Assembly: GCA_000467715.1 (NCBI GenBank)
Contig: AJFK01000163.1
Span: 35,964 to 99,963 of the forward strand
Length of the DNA stretch: 64,000 nt
Origin: Hysterium pulicare CBS 123377
Lineage: Eukaryota > Ascomycota > Dothideomycetes > Hysteriales > Hysteriaceae
Direction of reading: 5' to 3'
The position numbers and the translations under genes are program-made. This document shows, in pieces, positions 21,302 to 31,030 of this stretch. The notes below the pieces were generated by a model. That model did no database searches. It saw only the letters and a program-made list of their open reading frames with translations, and was not told where the DNA came from. How positions within the stretch are numbered: position 1 is the stretch's first letter; each line of letters begins with the position of its first letter.

Positions 21302-22566
21302 TGGCTGAAGGGCGGTAAGATCGACTAGCCGTGTGCATAACACTATGCTGGAATGCGCGGCTCTTACGCTCGGGCTTCAAGGAAACACTATGCCTGAGCC
21401 TCGAGCAGCTCTGACATCCGCGCTTCGACTAGGCCTACGTCCCGAGTTGACTTTGCTTGCTTTATCCCGGCGAGGCGTTTAGACCAGGGTCTAAGCCGTG
21501 TGATTGCTTGCCCTTGTTTAAGGACAGTGCTTGCTGTGTATGACAACCGAGCCGAGCGAGCGAATGGAAGGCTTTTCTCGCCCGACTCCGATGGTTACGC
21601 TATCCGACCCTCCGCGAACGGATGCCAGGGATTCCGAGCTTTGCCGATAAATTGTAAATACCGTGTTTTCTCCGTAGTAGACTTGGTATTGGGTTGGTGA
21701 GGGTGTGGTAGAGATCCACTTGATCCATATCCGAGCTGGATCATGTCGGTGAGGGTGAGCATTTGCCTTCTTTCTTGTGGGATGGAGATAAGGTGGGCTT
21801 CGTTTGAGAGAAAGGTATGACTTCACCGGCGCGTTTGGAAGGAACGTGAGAAGATGATGGATAATGTGTTTCGGTTAGCGAACTGATACATTCGTGTTGC
21901 TTTCTATTGCCAGCTATCCCTTCAGGATAAAGGTAACTTTCCATCCATTCTGGAATGGAAGACAGCTTGAGGGAGACTACGAATAAAGTTAGAGATGAAT
22001 CCATAATAGTAGTTCTGTCTTAGTCAGGCTAGTTTGGTACAGTGCAAAGCCCTTTAACTTCCTGGTCTTTATAACTATTGAACGGTATACCTCCTGTTCA
22101 GAGACCGCGGACCTATTTCCGCTCATTCCCTGCATTCACCCTCGCCAACAATGCTAAATGAATGCCCTCGAACCACGCTAAAACGCGCTATGACCAACCA
22201 AACCTTGCACCTCGAATTATCGCACTTGGGCCTCCGAAATCAACACTTTTTGCAATGTTACCGAATTAGGAAGGTCTTGGCGCAATCCATCCCTAAGCCA
22301 AAAATCGAGCATCCAGAGCCTGAGTGAGACATTGGAAGCCTAGGAAGCTCTGCTGTACAACAGCGTATGCTAACTCGGCATTTTGCTGAGCTCGGAGACA
22401 GACTTCATCTCTTTAATGCCGCTGGAAGTAAACACGCAACGATCGAGGCGTCTTAATCGATGCAGTAGACTTCCGCAAGTTCTAATGAGATACGACTAAT
22501 CATCGCTCTCCTCGTGGAATCTCTTGGTCTTCTTGAGCAGGGATAATGTTCTATGCATGGTCGCGA

Positions 22567-23415
22567 TCATTCTCCCGCTTGTTTCAATGCTGTGATCGCT
22601 GAAGCTCTTCTCGAACCCGTGGACGATGAGCTAGACCCACTACTTCTCTTCCTCTCATGATACATAGTCTTTCCGGTTGGATCAGAAGCAGTGCTGAATC
22701 GATTCTGCGATAGTGAAGGGAAATATTCTTCCGGACTAGGAGCATCGCTATTCCCCACCGGCGTCCGGACTCGACTCTGCACGGGACTCATACGCATAGA
22801 TTCGGGACTCCAAGACCAACGCTGACTTCCTCCGGTCAATGATCTCTTATGATGTTTTTGCCGCGCCGGCAACACAGCGGGGAGCTCGAGCCGTGAGTTC
22901 ATGCCTATCCATATAGCCTCCTCATTCTCTTCGCCAGGCACTCTCCATCCACCAACACCTTCATAATCCCTAGTCGATTCTCCATTTCCGATCAACGAGG
23001 CAAAGCTGCCGCTATTATTCGGAGATTTGTACGGAACGGCGGTATCTTGAGAGGATGTAGTGCTTGCCACGCTACTTCGTCGATGTCTGGAATTGGGAGG
23101 AGTTGTTCGTTGCGGAGATGGGGATGCCGTGGGGGGCTTAGTAGAGGGGGATGATGTTTTTACGAAGAGCCAGCTGTGTATGAGGGCGACTCCGAGCTCG
23201 AAGTAGACGATGGAGACGCGGACGAGTAGTGTGCTGATTGCGACGTAGGTCGTGACCGCGGCGAAGATGGCTAGTGGTAGAGAGACTATGAGAAGGAGTG
23301 GAGGACCAAGAAGGTACAGAGGGTTCAGCATCTTGCTGATGCGTGGAGTAGAGTTTTGCATGACCAAAGTGTAGAGGTCATGAGGGGAAAATATTGAAGG
23401 AGGGATATCTGACAT
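22567..23415 (-). CDS. Hypothetical membrane protein with two N-terminal TM helices
   Basis: Single exon, 282 residues; ATG at 23415. Two hydrophobic segments lie at about 33-60 (LYLLGPPLLLIVSLPLAIF) and 62-85, possibly a hairpin, followed by a 190-residue Ser/Pro/Arg-rich cytosolic-type tail with many potential phosphorylation sites (HRRSS, KRSLTGG, KRSSGSSSSS). No catalytic motif seen. I do not recognise a family. It precedes the run of single-pass membrane protein genes but lacks their acidic tail motif. Confidence 0.75.
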   Translation of the reverse strand: MSDIPPSIFSPHDLYTLVMQNSTPRISKMLNPLYLLGPPLLLIVSLPLAIFAAVTTYVAISTLLVRVSIVYFELGVALIHSWLFVKTSSPSTKPPTASPSPQRTTPPNSRHRRSSVASTTSSQDTAVPYKSPNNSGSFASLIGNGESTRDYEGVGGWRVPGEENEEAIWIGMNSRLELPAVLPARQKHHKRSLTGGSQRWSWSPESMRMSPVQSRVRTPVGNSDAPSPEEYFPSLSQNRFSTASDPTGKTMYHERKRSSGSSSSSTGSRRASAITALKQAGE

Positions 23416-23983
23416 GTGAATGTTCGAGGGGATGCCAAGACCCCGAAAGTCTTGAAACTACTGCGACCTCTGCACCTTCATTGCTATCACAAAACCTCAT
23501 ATTTACCATCTTAATGAACGTTTAGAAGGACAAGCATTATAGTAACAAAGGCGACACCCTCACAAAATACGCGTCGCGTTAGACTTATCACTCAACCTTC
23601 AGAATAGCATCTTGACTTTCACACAAGATTGTCATGCCTGGATCGGCCAATCCAGCCGTGTCTCTCAGCCATGAGTAGAATTGTTCATTACATCCTTTCA
23701 CGTAGGGCTATTCAGCCACCTGGCGCCCTGGTGTCTTTGTTGATAGGCGTAGGTGCGGACCAATCATTCAACATATCTCAGATCGTCTTTGTTGAAGTCT
23801 TTGATCTTTTCATCTGAGGGTTTGTTGTTTCATCTTTCATTGAAACTCAACTATATGCCAATCCCTAAATCTTAAAGAGAAACTTGGGACCGCATCTCTT
23901 GCACCGAAGCCCATTTCCCACTTCCTGTCACCACCTTCCATCAAACAAATACGACTTTCGAATACTTTGAAAAAATACTTGCC
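23416..23983. promoter_or_regulatory. Divergent promoter region
   Basis: 568 bp between the two-TM protein gene (-) and the small basic protein gene (+). Nothing specific seen beyond a short frame at 23629-23817 without features. Confidence 0.4.
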
Positions 23984-24565
23984 ATGGAATACCAGCCCCA
24001 AACTACTATGGACACCCCAATGTTTACCAACACTTCCTTTATTTTTGACGGGGCGCCGATTCCTGGCAACGAGCAAATCGTTCCAAGTATTGAGACATCA
24101 TACGCTGGCGACATTGCTACCGAGAACCAGAAGCCTCGCCTGACTCGCGCCGAGAGACGTCGCCTAGCCAAAGAAAAGAAAGCTGCTGCTCCTGCTCCCA
24201 AGGAGAACAAGAAGGCGCCCGAGATTGCCAACCAAATTGACGACATCATTGAATATCTCGTCAAAGTCCGTAACCAGACCTCTGGCAAAGGTCGAAAGTC
24301 GAAACATCCAAAGACTCATACCGATATCTTAGCTCTTCATGGACGATTGACTAAGAAGTCCCTTGAGCAGCGGATTACCTATCCTTCCAAGCCGGTCTCC
24401 AATCTCTCGGCAAAGAAGACCGAAAGGATTGAGAAGCGAAGAGAACAGCGTGCACAACGCAAGGCAGCCAAGATTGCTCAAGGCAAGATTCATGGTAGCT
24501 TTCCTCCTGCCCAGGAGCAGACCCAGCAGCAACCCCTTCCGGCTTTCGAGATGGACTATGAATAG
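23984..24565 (+). CDS. Small basic protein of unknown function
   Basis: Single exon, 193 residues. The first 50 residues are neutral, then a Lys/Arg-rich helical region (RLTRAERRRLAKEKKAA), a central segment that may fold (ANQIDDIIEYLVKVRNQ), and a second basic helix (KKTERIEKRREQRAQRKAAK), ending in a Gln-rich tail. It looks nuclear or nucleolar by composition; no domain is recognised. ATG context (gccATGG) is good. Confidence 0.72.
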   Translation: MEYQPQTTMDTPMFTNTSFIFDGAPIPGNEQIVPSIETSYAGDIATENQKPRLTRAERRRLAKEKKAAAPAPKENKKAPEIANQIDDIIEYLVKVRNQTSGKGRKSKHPKTHTDILALHGRLTKKSLEQRITYPSKPVSNLSAKKTERIEKRREQRAQRKAAKIAQGKIHGSFPPAQEQTQQQPLPAFEMDYE

Positions 24566-24947
24566 GTTTGGTATACCTACCGTTACTGCTTCTCGTGGCT
24601 TCTTGTCATCAATTCTCACTGTCCTTCTGAATTCTTCCTCTCATTTGCACCATGGTGCTTGCGTTGTCAAACTACAATGTTTCGCACACTACTTCATCGC
24701 TATATACTAGTCTAGAAACTCTATCAATACTGTCTACAATGTCCACCAAGCCTCCATTGAAGAGTATATAATGAGTGCGATACTTCCTCTTATGTCGCAT
24801 CAAACCTTTAGTATCAAGATCTGTGATCTAAATACCACTGATAACTGCTGAGGACTCTACACTTAGACCAAAACCTTCAACTGGTCAACTCGCGAATCAT
24901 CCAGTATTCCTAGCAAACAAAACTACAGGGACAGCACGAACACTACT
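24566..24947. other. Intergenic, no gene seen
   Basis: 3' UTR of the basic-protein gene and promoter of the first single-pass membrane gene. Confidence 0.4.
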
Positions 24948-25385
24948 ATGGCCGCTTCGAATTCTGATGCCGGGAAATCTCCCTCTCCCCTTATCATTGC
25001 TCTCTTCTGCGGTGGGTTGGGAATAATCCTGCTTATCGGAGTTGTAATCATCCTTTACGGCAAGCGAATCAATAGATACACCAAGCAGGTATGGAAGCAC
25101 AAAGAAACTCCCAAGCCAGAAGATATTGAAGCGGGAACTTCGGCACGACAAGTGGATGGTTTTACCGATATTCCACTGACGGACAATCCACAGGAACCAT
25201 CTTCAGCGCACAAGAGTACTCATCGCGGCTTCACTTGGTTCAGGCTGTCTGGCGGCAGCAGCGCTGCCCCGCCTTCTCAAGGCAATGGCAGACCTTCCAC
25301 CCCGAAAACATCCGTCCTGAACTGGCAATCTCGGCCAGTAGGTGGACGTCCTGAGGCTTGGTGGAAGTCATTTCATGGAACATGA
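24948..25385 (+). CDS. Single-pass membrane protein of the array, member 1
   Basis: Single exon, 145 residues. A 13-residue outer segment, one TM helix at about 14-37 (PLIIALFCGGLGIILLIGVV), basic stop-transfer (GKRINRYTKQVWK), then a disordered tail. Residues 58-63 read EDIEAG, the juxtamembrane form of the D-[ILV]-E-x-G signature shared along this region. The tail ends WWKSFHGT, and a decayed copy of exactly this end lies 1.27 kb downstream. No known family recognised; topology is inferred from the positive-inside rule. Confidence 0.72.
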   Translation: MAASNSDAGKSPSPLIIALFCGGLGIILLIGVVIILYGKRINRYTKQVWKHKETPKPEDIEAGTSARQVDGFTDIPLTDNPQEPSSAHKSTHRGFTWFRLSGGSSAAPPSQGNGRPSTPKTSVLNWQSRPVGGRPEAWWKSFHGT

Positions 25386-25892
25386 CTCCATCGCGAAGGC
25401 ACTTAGAAATGATAAGCCATCGAGTCTGTCTACCATAGTCTGCTACTGAAATTCATCTTATTCTTGGCGAATGAAAGCACTTCTTCACCAATATACTCAA
25501 TTCCCTGAACCTGAAGTGATTCCTCGAAAGTTAGCGTTTCCATGAATTTTTGACATCCCAAGAAATGTTCCCTTTGGTCCATTCACTTTTTAATTCAGGC
25601 CTCGATGTTTTTCATGTATGCACATTCTCTCTTTGCATGTCACTGGAGAGACGTATAGTGAATTCGCATTCACCAGCAATGGATCAGATTACATATGATT
25701 CACTACGTTTAAAGTAAGTTTCACGCCCCCGTTTCCCTTCAAAAGTAGTCGGCTAACCTCTTTTCACTGACACACATCCGAAAACCACCTTTCCACATAC
25801 CGACACTGCATTATAAGAGAAATCAGAAAGCTTACGCGCACCGTTCTACTTTATAAACACCTTCAATCTTTGCAGCCGCCACCCCTAGCTTA
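25386..25892. other. Intergenic, left copy of duplicated spacer
   Basis: No gene. The sequence is visibly similar to 26656-27170, for example around 25440-25515 against 26733-26815, and forms the left arm of the tandem duplication. Confidence 0.6.
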
Positions 25893-26447
25893 TTGGCTAA
25901 GTCTAGCGACGCCAACGTCGCAAACAACTCCGTCATGCCGTCCAATACGCTAGGATCTTCAAAGCATATGGGTGCAGGGGAAATTGCAGGAATCATCGTT
26001 GGAGGATTCCTTCTATTTCTCGTCCTCAAGTACGGGTTGCGGTGCTTACTCGTTATGTGCTATGCCTCGACCTTGAACTTGGAATGCTCGCATCTTGTTC
26101 CGAAGTTGCGCTGGATCAGCTGGATATGGGACAACGCGATCACGGATAAGATCGCCCGTAAGCGATGGCATCGAAAGCTGAAAAAGTCCATCCTCTACCT
26201 AGGCCCGACAGATTGGCCCGGACAGGCTCACGGTACTCCACGAGGACCGCCATCATATCACACCAGCTTCGCCACGCTGCCACCTCCGTATGAGCTCCCC
26301 GTACTACCACCGGCCGCAGTAACGTCGAGGCGACATTCCCTCCCATCCAACCTACGGAGTCCTGGGTTGGTCGTATCGGATCCATACTTCGAGGATATTG
26401 AGCTTGGAGAACCTCGGCCTCTGGACCGGCACGTTTGGCGCCCATGA
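25893..26447 (+). CDS. Single-pass membrane protein of the array, member 2a
   Basis: Single exon, 184 residues. Ser/Asn-rich N-terminus (1-28), TM at about 29-56, then an amphipathic conserved block with LVPKLRWISWIWDN, basic RKRWHRKLKK, and LGPTDWPG. The tail is Pro-rich with PPPYELP (a PY-type motif able to bind WW domains) and ends with YFEDIELG at 26385-26408 followed by 12 residues. It is a clear paralogue of the gene at 27171, aligned over most of its length. Function unknown; a plasma-membrane or endomembrane scaffold, or a ubiquitin-ligase client, are possible readings of the PY motif. Confidence 0.75.
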   Translation: MAKSSDANVANNSVMPSNTLGSSKHMGAGEIAGIIVGGFLLFLVLKYGLRCLLVMCYASTLNLECSHLVPKLRWISWIWDNAITDKIARKRWHRKLKKSILYLGPTDWPGQAHGTPRGPPSYHTSFATLPPPYELPVLPPAAVTSRRHSLPSNLRSPGLVVSDPYFEDIELGEPRPLDRHVWRP

Positions 26448-27170
26448 GTTCATATCACGCTTTCAGAAAGGTATCGGCCATTGGAATCGGAACGGCTGGA
26501 CATACAAGATGTATGGATGCAACGATGGATCAGTTCGATAAGCGTGGCCTGTATAGGTCGTAGTTTCTTGTCTTGATTGAGGAAAGGGTTTTAAGGGTTT
26601 GTCTCAGTATCCTAGGCTTTTTAAACTCTGGTGGAAGCTATTTCACGGGACTTAAAATAGTCGAATATCATGCTTTGAGGCGACTCGGCTCCGACGGCCT
26701 TGAAAATACGTGAGTTGCTGATTATTTCCTCCATACTCTGCTGCTGAAATCTATCTCATTACTAGCGAATGGAAGTTTTTCTTCACCAATATACCCTTCT
26801 CGTGACTCTGAAGAACTTATTGAGGGCTTCCGTTAACTAGTGATTCATAGGAACCCTATCTCTCGAATGATTCACTTTATTATAGACATTATACATTTAC
26901 AACTCGCAAGGAATAACATCTAGTGAATCCAGATTCACGACTAAGGATCAGAGCATCAAATCACAGCCTTTCAAAGTAGACTAAAAAACCTTTTCGCGCT
27001 CTATCCTCCCCAACTAAATTCCCATTGACACACAATACACACGCATACAATTCCGAACATCGACCACTGAGCGTTCACTCTAAACGATACGCATCGCCAG
27101 TAAGCTCGACCTGTCCATTCTTTTTCGTGAGAGAACAGAACTTTACGCTTTTCTGCAATTTTGACACGAA
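26448..27170. other. Intergenic, right copy of duplicated spacer
   Basis: Holds the relic 3' end of a member-1-type gene (listed separately) and spacer resembling 25386-25892. No intact gene. Confidence 0.6.
26629..26655 (+). pseudogene. Relic 3' end of a member-1-type gene
   Basis: The 27 bases encode W-W-K-L-F-H-G-T-stop, against W-W-K-S-F-H-G-T-stop at the end of the gene at 24948. Similarity upstream is weak (CCTAGGCT against CCTGAGGCT) and no long open frame precedes it, so only the gene end was duplicated or survived. Confidence 0.7.
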
Positions 27171-27743
27171 ATGTCGTCAACTTCTACGACCGCTACGCCG
27201 ACCTTGCTAGCCAACGACAGCATTGCAAATGTAACGGGCAATGCGGACACGTCTCCCGGAGCCACGTCCTCTCCAACGCAGATAAGCCCAATGTCAATCA
27301 TCTTCATGGCCATCGGTGGATTTGCCCTCGTTCTTCTTATTAAGTACCTGTTGTGGTACTTGATTATGAAGCATTGCAATGCCGACTTCAAGTGGTTGAC
27401 CCTTGTCCCAAAGGTCAGCTGGATCAGTTGGATTTGGGACAACACTATTATAGACAAGATGTCTGGCAAGCGCCGCCAGCGAAAACTGAAGCAGCAAATA
27501 TGGATCCTAGGGCCGACGGATTTCCCGGCAGAACTTTTCAATATGCCACCTCCGCCATATCAGAGTGGTCCTCTGGCTCCACCGGCTTATGAGCCTCCTG
27601 CACCGCTACCAGCCGCGCACCGTCCTCGTCGACACTCACTCCCAGCGACTTTGCGGAGCCAAGGATCGGCGGTTAACCCCTACTTCGAGGACGTTGAGCT
27701 CGGCGAACTGCGAGCTCTGGATCGACGCTTGCGGCACCCGTGA
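27171..27743 (+). CDS. Single-pass membrane protein of the array, member 2b
   Basis: Single exon, 190 residues, paralogue of member 2a. A 40-residue Ser/Thr/Pro/Asn-rich outer segment with possible N-glycosylation sites (NDS, NVT), TM at about 41-66, the shared block LVPKVSWISWIWDN, basic KRRQRKLKQQ, LGPTDFP, then PPPPYQSG and PPAYEPP (PY-type motifs), RRHSLPATLRS (also in 2a as RRHSLPSNLRS, a kinase-site-like element), and YFEDVELG at 27681-27704. The tail is the most conserved part between the two copies, which suggests that it is the working part. Confidence 0.77.
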   Translation: MSSTSTTATPTLLANDSIANVTGNADTSPGATSSPTQISPMSIIFMAIGGFALVLLIKYLLWYLIMKHCNADFKWLTLVPKVSWISWIWDNTIIDKMSGKRRQRKLKQQIWILGPTDFPAELFNMPPPPYQSGPLAPPAYEPPAPLPAAHRPRRHSLPATLRSQGSAVNPYFEDVELGELRALDRRLRHP

Positions 27744-28245
27744 GTTATACGTATTGCAGGAGATTCAGCCATTGGTGCCGAAGTGGCTGAGAGTAGAAGA
27801 TAATGAATGGACCATTCCGCTTGGTGGGTGTGCTTGGCGTTAAATGGTTCGCTACTTGAGTCACATTTCTCTTGTCTTGAATGTGGTGTGGCTTACCGTT
27901 TCTTATATTCGTCTCGGGTTTACAGGCAATTAGGAGTAGCTGCTACAAATCAGAAATCATACAAAAGGTTTCCCATAGTTCCTTCCACTTCCTGCTCAGT
28001 CCTTTCTTTTCTGACGCAACCACATCTCTTGCGTCGGATTGTTACTTGCATTTCTAATTTCCTCCCGTTAGCTCTGTTTTCTGCAACCAGCCTTATCTCA
28101 ACATTGTGATCCTCACAAAGATTTGAGCACTCTACCTCTCAAAACCATCGCATCCCCTTTAAAAATCCTTGGGTATCACTGGTAAAAGCCAAAACTTCCT
28201 CTTTCATCCCACAGCAAAGCCTCAAACCCCCTGAACTTTTTCACT
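27744..28245. other. Intergenic, no gene seen
   Basis: Its first 150 bases still resemble the sequence after member 2a (for example TTTCTTGTCTTGATTG against TTCTCTTGTCTTGAATG). Otherwise promoter of the next gene. Confidence 0.4.
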
Positions 28246-28692
28246 ATGGCCAGTAACCTAATCCGCCCGACAGTCACCGTAACTATCATCCAGACACACA
28301 CAATCGCTCCATTCGTTAAATACTTTACCCCAACCAATTCCGGGCCCTTCGCAAAACCAACCACGCCAACCGATCCGCAATCGCAGCATCCTGATCATGG
28401 AGGTACGGCTCTCCACGCTATACTAATCATTTTCAGCATTCTTTTTGCCCTTCTCTTTGGCATTCTGGTTTATAAAGCTCGGAAAGAAGGCTTTCCTTGG
28501 AGCAAGAAAGGGCATCGAGACCTCGAGGAAGGACAGCAACGGACTCAAGATCGTCAAAACCTTAGTTCCGGAGAGGTAGAGCTTGCTCGGGAGCGGGGAC
28601 GAAGTGCGTATGCTCCTCATCAGTTTCTTAGTCGCGAGGAGCTGAATGATATGATGGGGGCGAGTCGGTCTCTGAGACCTCATGCTATTTGA
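28246..28692 (+). CDS. Single-pass membrane protein of the array, member 3
   Basis: Single exon, 148 residues. Thr/Pro-rich 54-residue N-terminus, TM at about 55-76 (HAILIIFSILFALLFGILVY), basic KARKEGFPWSKKGH, and RDLEEG at 91-96, the juxtamembrane version of the shared acidic signature. The tail is charged with helical potential (LSREELNDMM). The CDS carries no homology I can name. ATG follows a short leader and is the first in frame. Confidence 0.7.
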   Translation: MASNLIRPTVTVTIIQTHTIAPFVKYFTPTNSGPFAKPTTPTDPQSQHPDHGGTALHAILIIFSILFALLFGILVYKARKEGFPWSKKGHRDLEEGQQRTQDRQNLSSGEVELARERGRSAYAPHQFLSREELNDMMGASRSLRPHAI

Positions 28693-29344
28693 AAAGGAAG
28701 GTGACTCGCTGATGTAAGTTTCCTGCTTTTGAACGTGGCTGAGTCAACATCGGTCTCTGATCCCTGTTGAACTTGTCTCAGACTGGCGTCAGAGACGTTG
28801 AATCATTTCGTAAGTAATTTCACTCAATTCTCAATCATTTCTCATCTCAACCAACTTTGGAACGTGACTCAAGTGACGTCTTAACAGATAACTTGTCCCT
28901 ATACTAAAAGCCATACGTACCTTGCCTTTCATGCTGATAGTTATATCTCGTGCGTTGTACTCTTACGATACGCATCTTCCCGACGGCTCTATATCAACCT
29001 GGTTCATGTATATATCCACAATACTAACTTTCCTATATTACACTTTCACAATGCAAGCGGATGAACCCGAGTCCAAGCCCATGGCCATTATCCTTTCATT
29101 CCATCATATAAATATAATGTCCCTGCGTATACTGTACCTACACAATACCTATATATCGGTACTGATTTGGGACGCTCCTATGCTATTTAAACAACCATGG
29201 ATATGCGAATCCTAAATCCTCAAACTGTCTTTACAGAAGCTTTTCGCGGTCTCGGATCTCCTCGGTATCGCAAGAACAGAATCGTACGTTCCTTTTTTTT
29301 TCTTTGGTGTTCATTGGTGTTTCAGATTGATTTCGAACGCTGAT
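28693..29344. other. Intergenic, no gene seen
   Basis: AT-richer than the neighbouring coding DNA. A 97-codon frame at 28922-29215 has a poor composition for coding and is not called. Confidence 0.4.
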
Positions 29345-30406
29345 ATGGCATCACCAAGCATAGTGACTATCCTAGTCACTTCCTCTACAACCCTTCTTTT
29401 CAGCACTCTAGTCACTCGCGCGGCGCAGGAAGCTGTTTCAGAGTGGCCAGAATCACTTTGGGCCACGCCACCGGCATATTCGTATCCAGCATCTCTCTGG
29501 GCCTCGCCGTCACTGGCTTCCGTGGTGCCATCTTCTGCGGTTGAGAAGATTGCGTCGACTATTGGCGCAACCGCAACATCGGCTTCCGGGAAATATATTG
29601 AGAATGCGAAGACGCAAGATTTTTTGATCGCGCTTCTCGTTCCCATCTGCCTGGGCTTTGTAATTATCCTATTCGTCGGGTGCATCCTTTGGCACAAATG
29701 GAAAAAGCATCGACGCCAGCGTCGAGGCCTGTTTGGTAGCCGAAAGGAGGGCTGGTTCGGCCGCAAGTCTTGCTGGAAAGGGCAAACGCCTAGTCCTCTC
29801 GAATCCGAGTTCGATCGCATTGAGGTGGCTGAGCGTGGTGAAATCCGCGCTCCAGCTCCTGCGTACAAGCCCTTTTTTGGCTTCCCAACATGGACTTGGA
29901 AGCGACAGGATGATCCAGACACAGTTCGCGCTCGTCAGTGGCCTCCGCCACCAGAGACGTCACTGACGCCTCTGGCACCCGGCCAAATATGGGCGCCCAA
30001 GAGCTCCTTGATACCGCCTCCGCGTAGATGGGATAACGTGAGGGCTTTGGTGCGCAACCCCGGCGCCCTGGGACAACTCATCCGGCTGCGAGAATGGGCC
30101 TTGCATCATCAGTGTCTGGAATTCGACCCAGGAGAGCGACTCGCTCTTTCCATCGTCAACCTGGCGGAACGCGCTTTCAGGGAGCAAAGCATCCCTAGAG
30201 AGCCTGTATGGCAGCGGCGATGGCAGCGGCGATGGGGTGAGACTGATCAAAGACTTGCCGATGTCAAGATTCCCGCGAGCAAGGTACCGGAGCACGTTGA
30301 CAACGCATGGAAAGCAATCCCAAGGGGAAGCTTTCCAGTACGGTACTCCGTGATAAGCCCCCAGTCGACGTATGAGTCTATTCTGTGGCCGGTGCCTTTC
30401 GACTGA
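29345..30406 (+). CDS. Single-pass membrane protein of the array, member 4 (long tail)
   Basis: Single exon, 353 residues; the ATG at 29345 is the first true ATG. The N-terminus (1-26) is hydrophobic and could be a signal peptide. TM at about 92-116 (FLIALLVPICLGFVIILFVG), followed by KWKKHRRQRRG. Residues 155-162 read EFDRIEVA, a divergent form of the array's tail motif. Beyond it is a 190-residue Pro/Trp-rich region that ends with a folded-looking helical block (LRNPGALGQ-like, ALHHQCLEFDPGERLALSIVNLAERAF). A short WQRRWQRR duplication is seen near residue 290. No family recognised. Confidence 0.72.
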   Translation: MASPSIVTILVTSSTTLLFSTLVTRAAQEAVSEWPESLWATPPAYSYPASLWASPSLASVVPSSAVEKIASTIGATATSASGKYIENAKTQDFLIALLVPICLGFVIILFVGCILWHKWKKHRRQRRGLFGSRKEGWFGRKSCWKGQTPSPLESEFDRIEVAERGEIRAPAPAYKPFFGFPTWTWKRQDDPDTVRARQWPPPPETSLTPLAPGQIWAPKSSLIPPPRRWDNVRALVRNPGALGQLIRLREWALHHQCLEFDPGERLALSIVNLAERAFREQSIPREPVWQRRWQRRWGETDQRLADVKIPASKVPEHVDNAWKAIPRGSFPVRYSVISPQSTYESILWPVPFD

Positions 30407-31030
30407 GAAGCGATGGTCGGGAGGCACTGATTTATTTGTAGTGTTCGGAGACCACCATAAATTCTGTCGAATGACCGCATGCGGACACGTTCTGGTAAGT
30501 ACTCAGTCTCATAACCCTTCGTGGAGTAAATCAAAAGTATAAGAATCATTTCAGGCCCACTCTCTTGCACCAATTGTACTCACAGGTAATCCACGTGATG
30601 TTAGTTCCTTCTATAACTCAGAATTCTCTACATTGGGACACCTGCTTATCCAAAGAGATCAAATCTGGAGTTCTTTGAAACGTGTATAAACAATCCGACC
30701 ATCATAAACCTCCACTATGACTCACTCATTGTTCATACACAACCTTCCCGAATGGTCTGGGGTGAAAACTTTCACCGCCTTCACCATCCAGGCAAACGCT
30801 TTACCATTGTCCGTGCACAATAAGCTTCAATAAGATTCTACTGACCTTATTGTTCTTCAACAGAACAATAGCCTCAGGCTATATAACTCTGCTGCTCACA
30901 CCAGATACTCCTTCTTCATACACACTCGCTTTAACACATCTTGAAGCCACTTACACTGACACCAGCTCAGTACCAATCTTCAGTCTCGAAATCAAACCTC
31001 GAAGCCTCTTTTCCACACCGATAAGTCAGG
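30407..31030. other. Intergenic, no gene seen
   Basis: 3' UTR of member 4 and promoter/leader of member 5. An 82-codon frame at 30850-31098 overlaps the start of member 5 in another frame and is not called. Confidence 0.4.

Larger units (their letters stand above)
18747..22566. other. 3.8 kb stretch without a convincing gene
   Basis: Includes the MYB promoter on the left. Frames up to 224 codons (20066-20740) have no domain and include translated microsatellite. It holds a CAGC microsatellite, a 15-bp direct repeat and a 10-bp-arm inverted repeat (listed separately). No transposase or reverse transcriptase motif was found, so a decayed mobile element is possible but unproved. Confidence 0.5.
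25359..27900 (+). repeat. Tandem segmental duplication, period about 1.27 kb
   Basis: Two diverged units: 25359 to about 26628, and 26629 to about 27900. Each starts with the WWK[SL]FHGT-stop end of a member-1-type gene, continues with matching spacer, and contains one member-2-type gene (25893-26447, 27171-27743). Offsets of the matching landmarks are 1270 (relic) and 1278 (start codons). The right boundary is approximate. Confidence 0.75.

Noticed and set aside
28922-29215. 97-codon frame with hydrophobic patches between array members
   Set aside because: AT-rich sequence, no charge pattern of a TM protein, no acidic motif.
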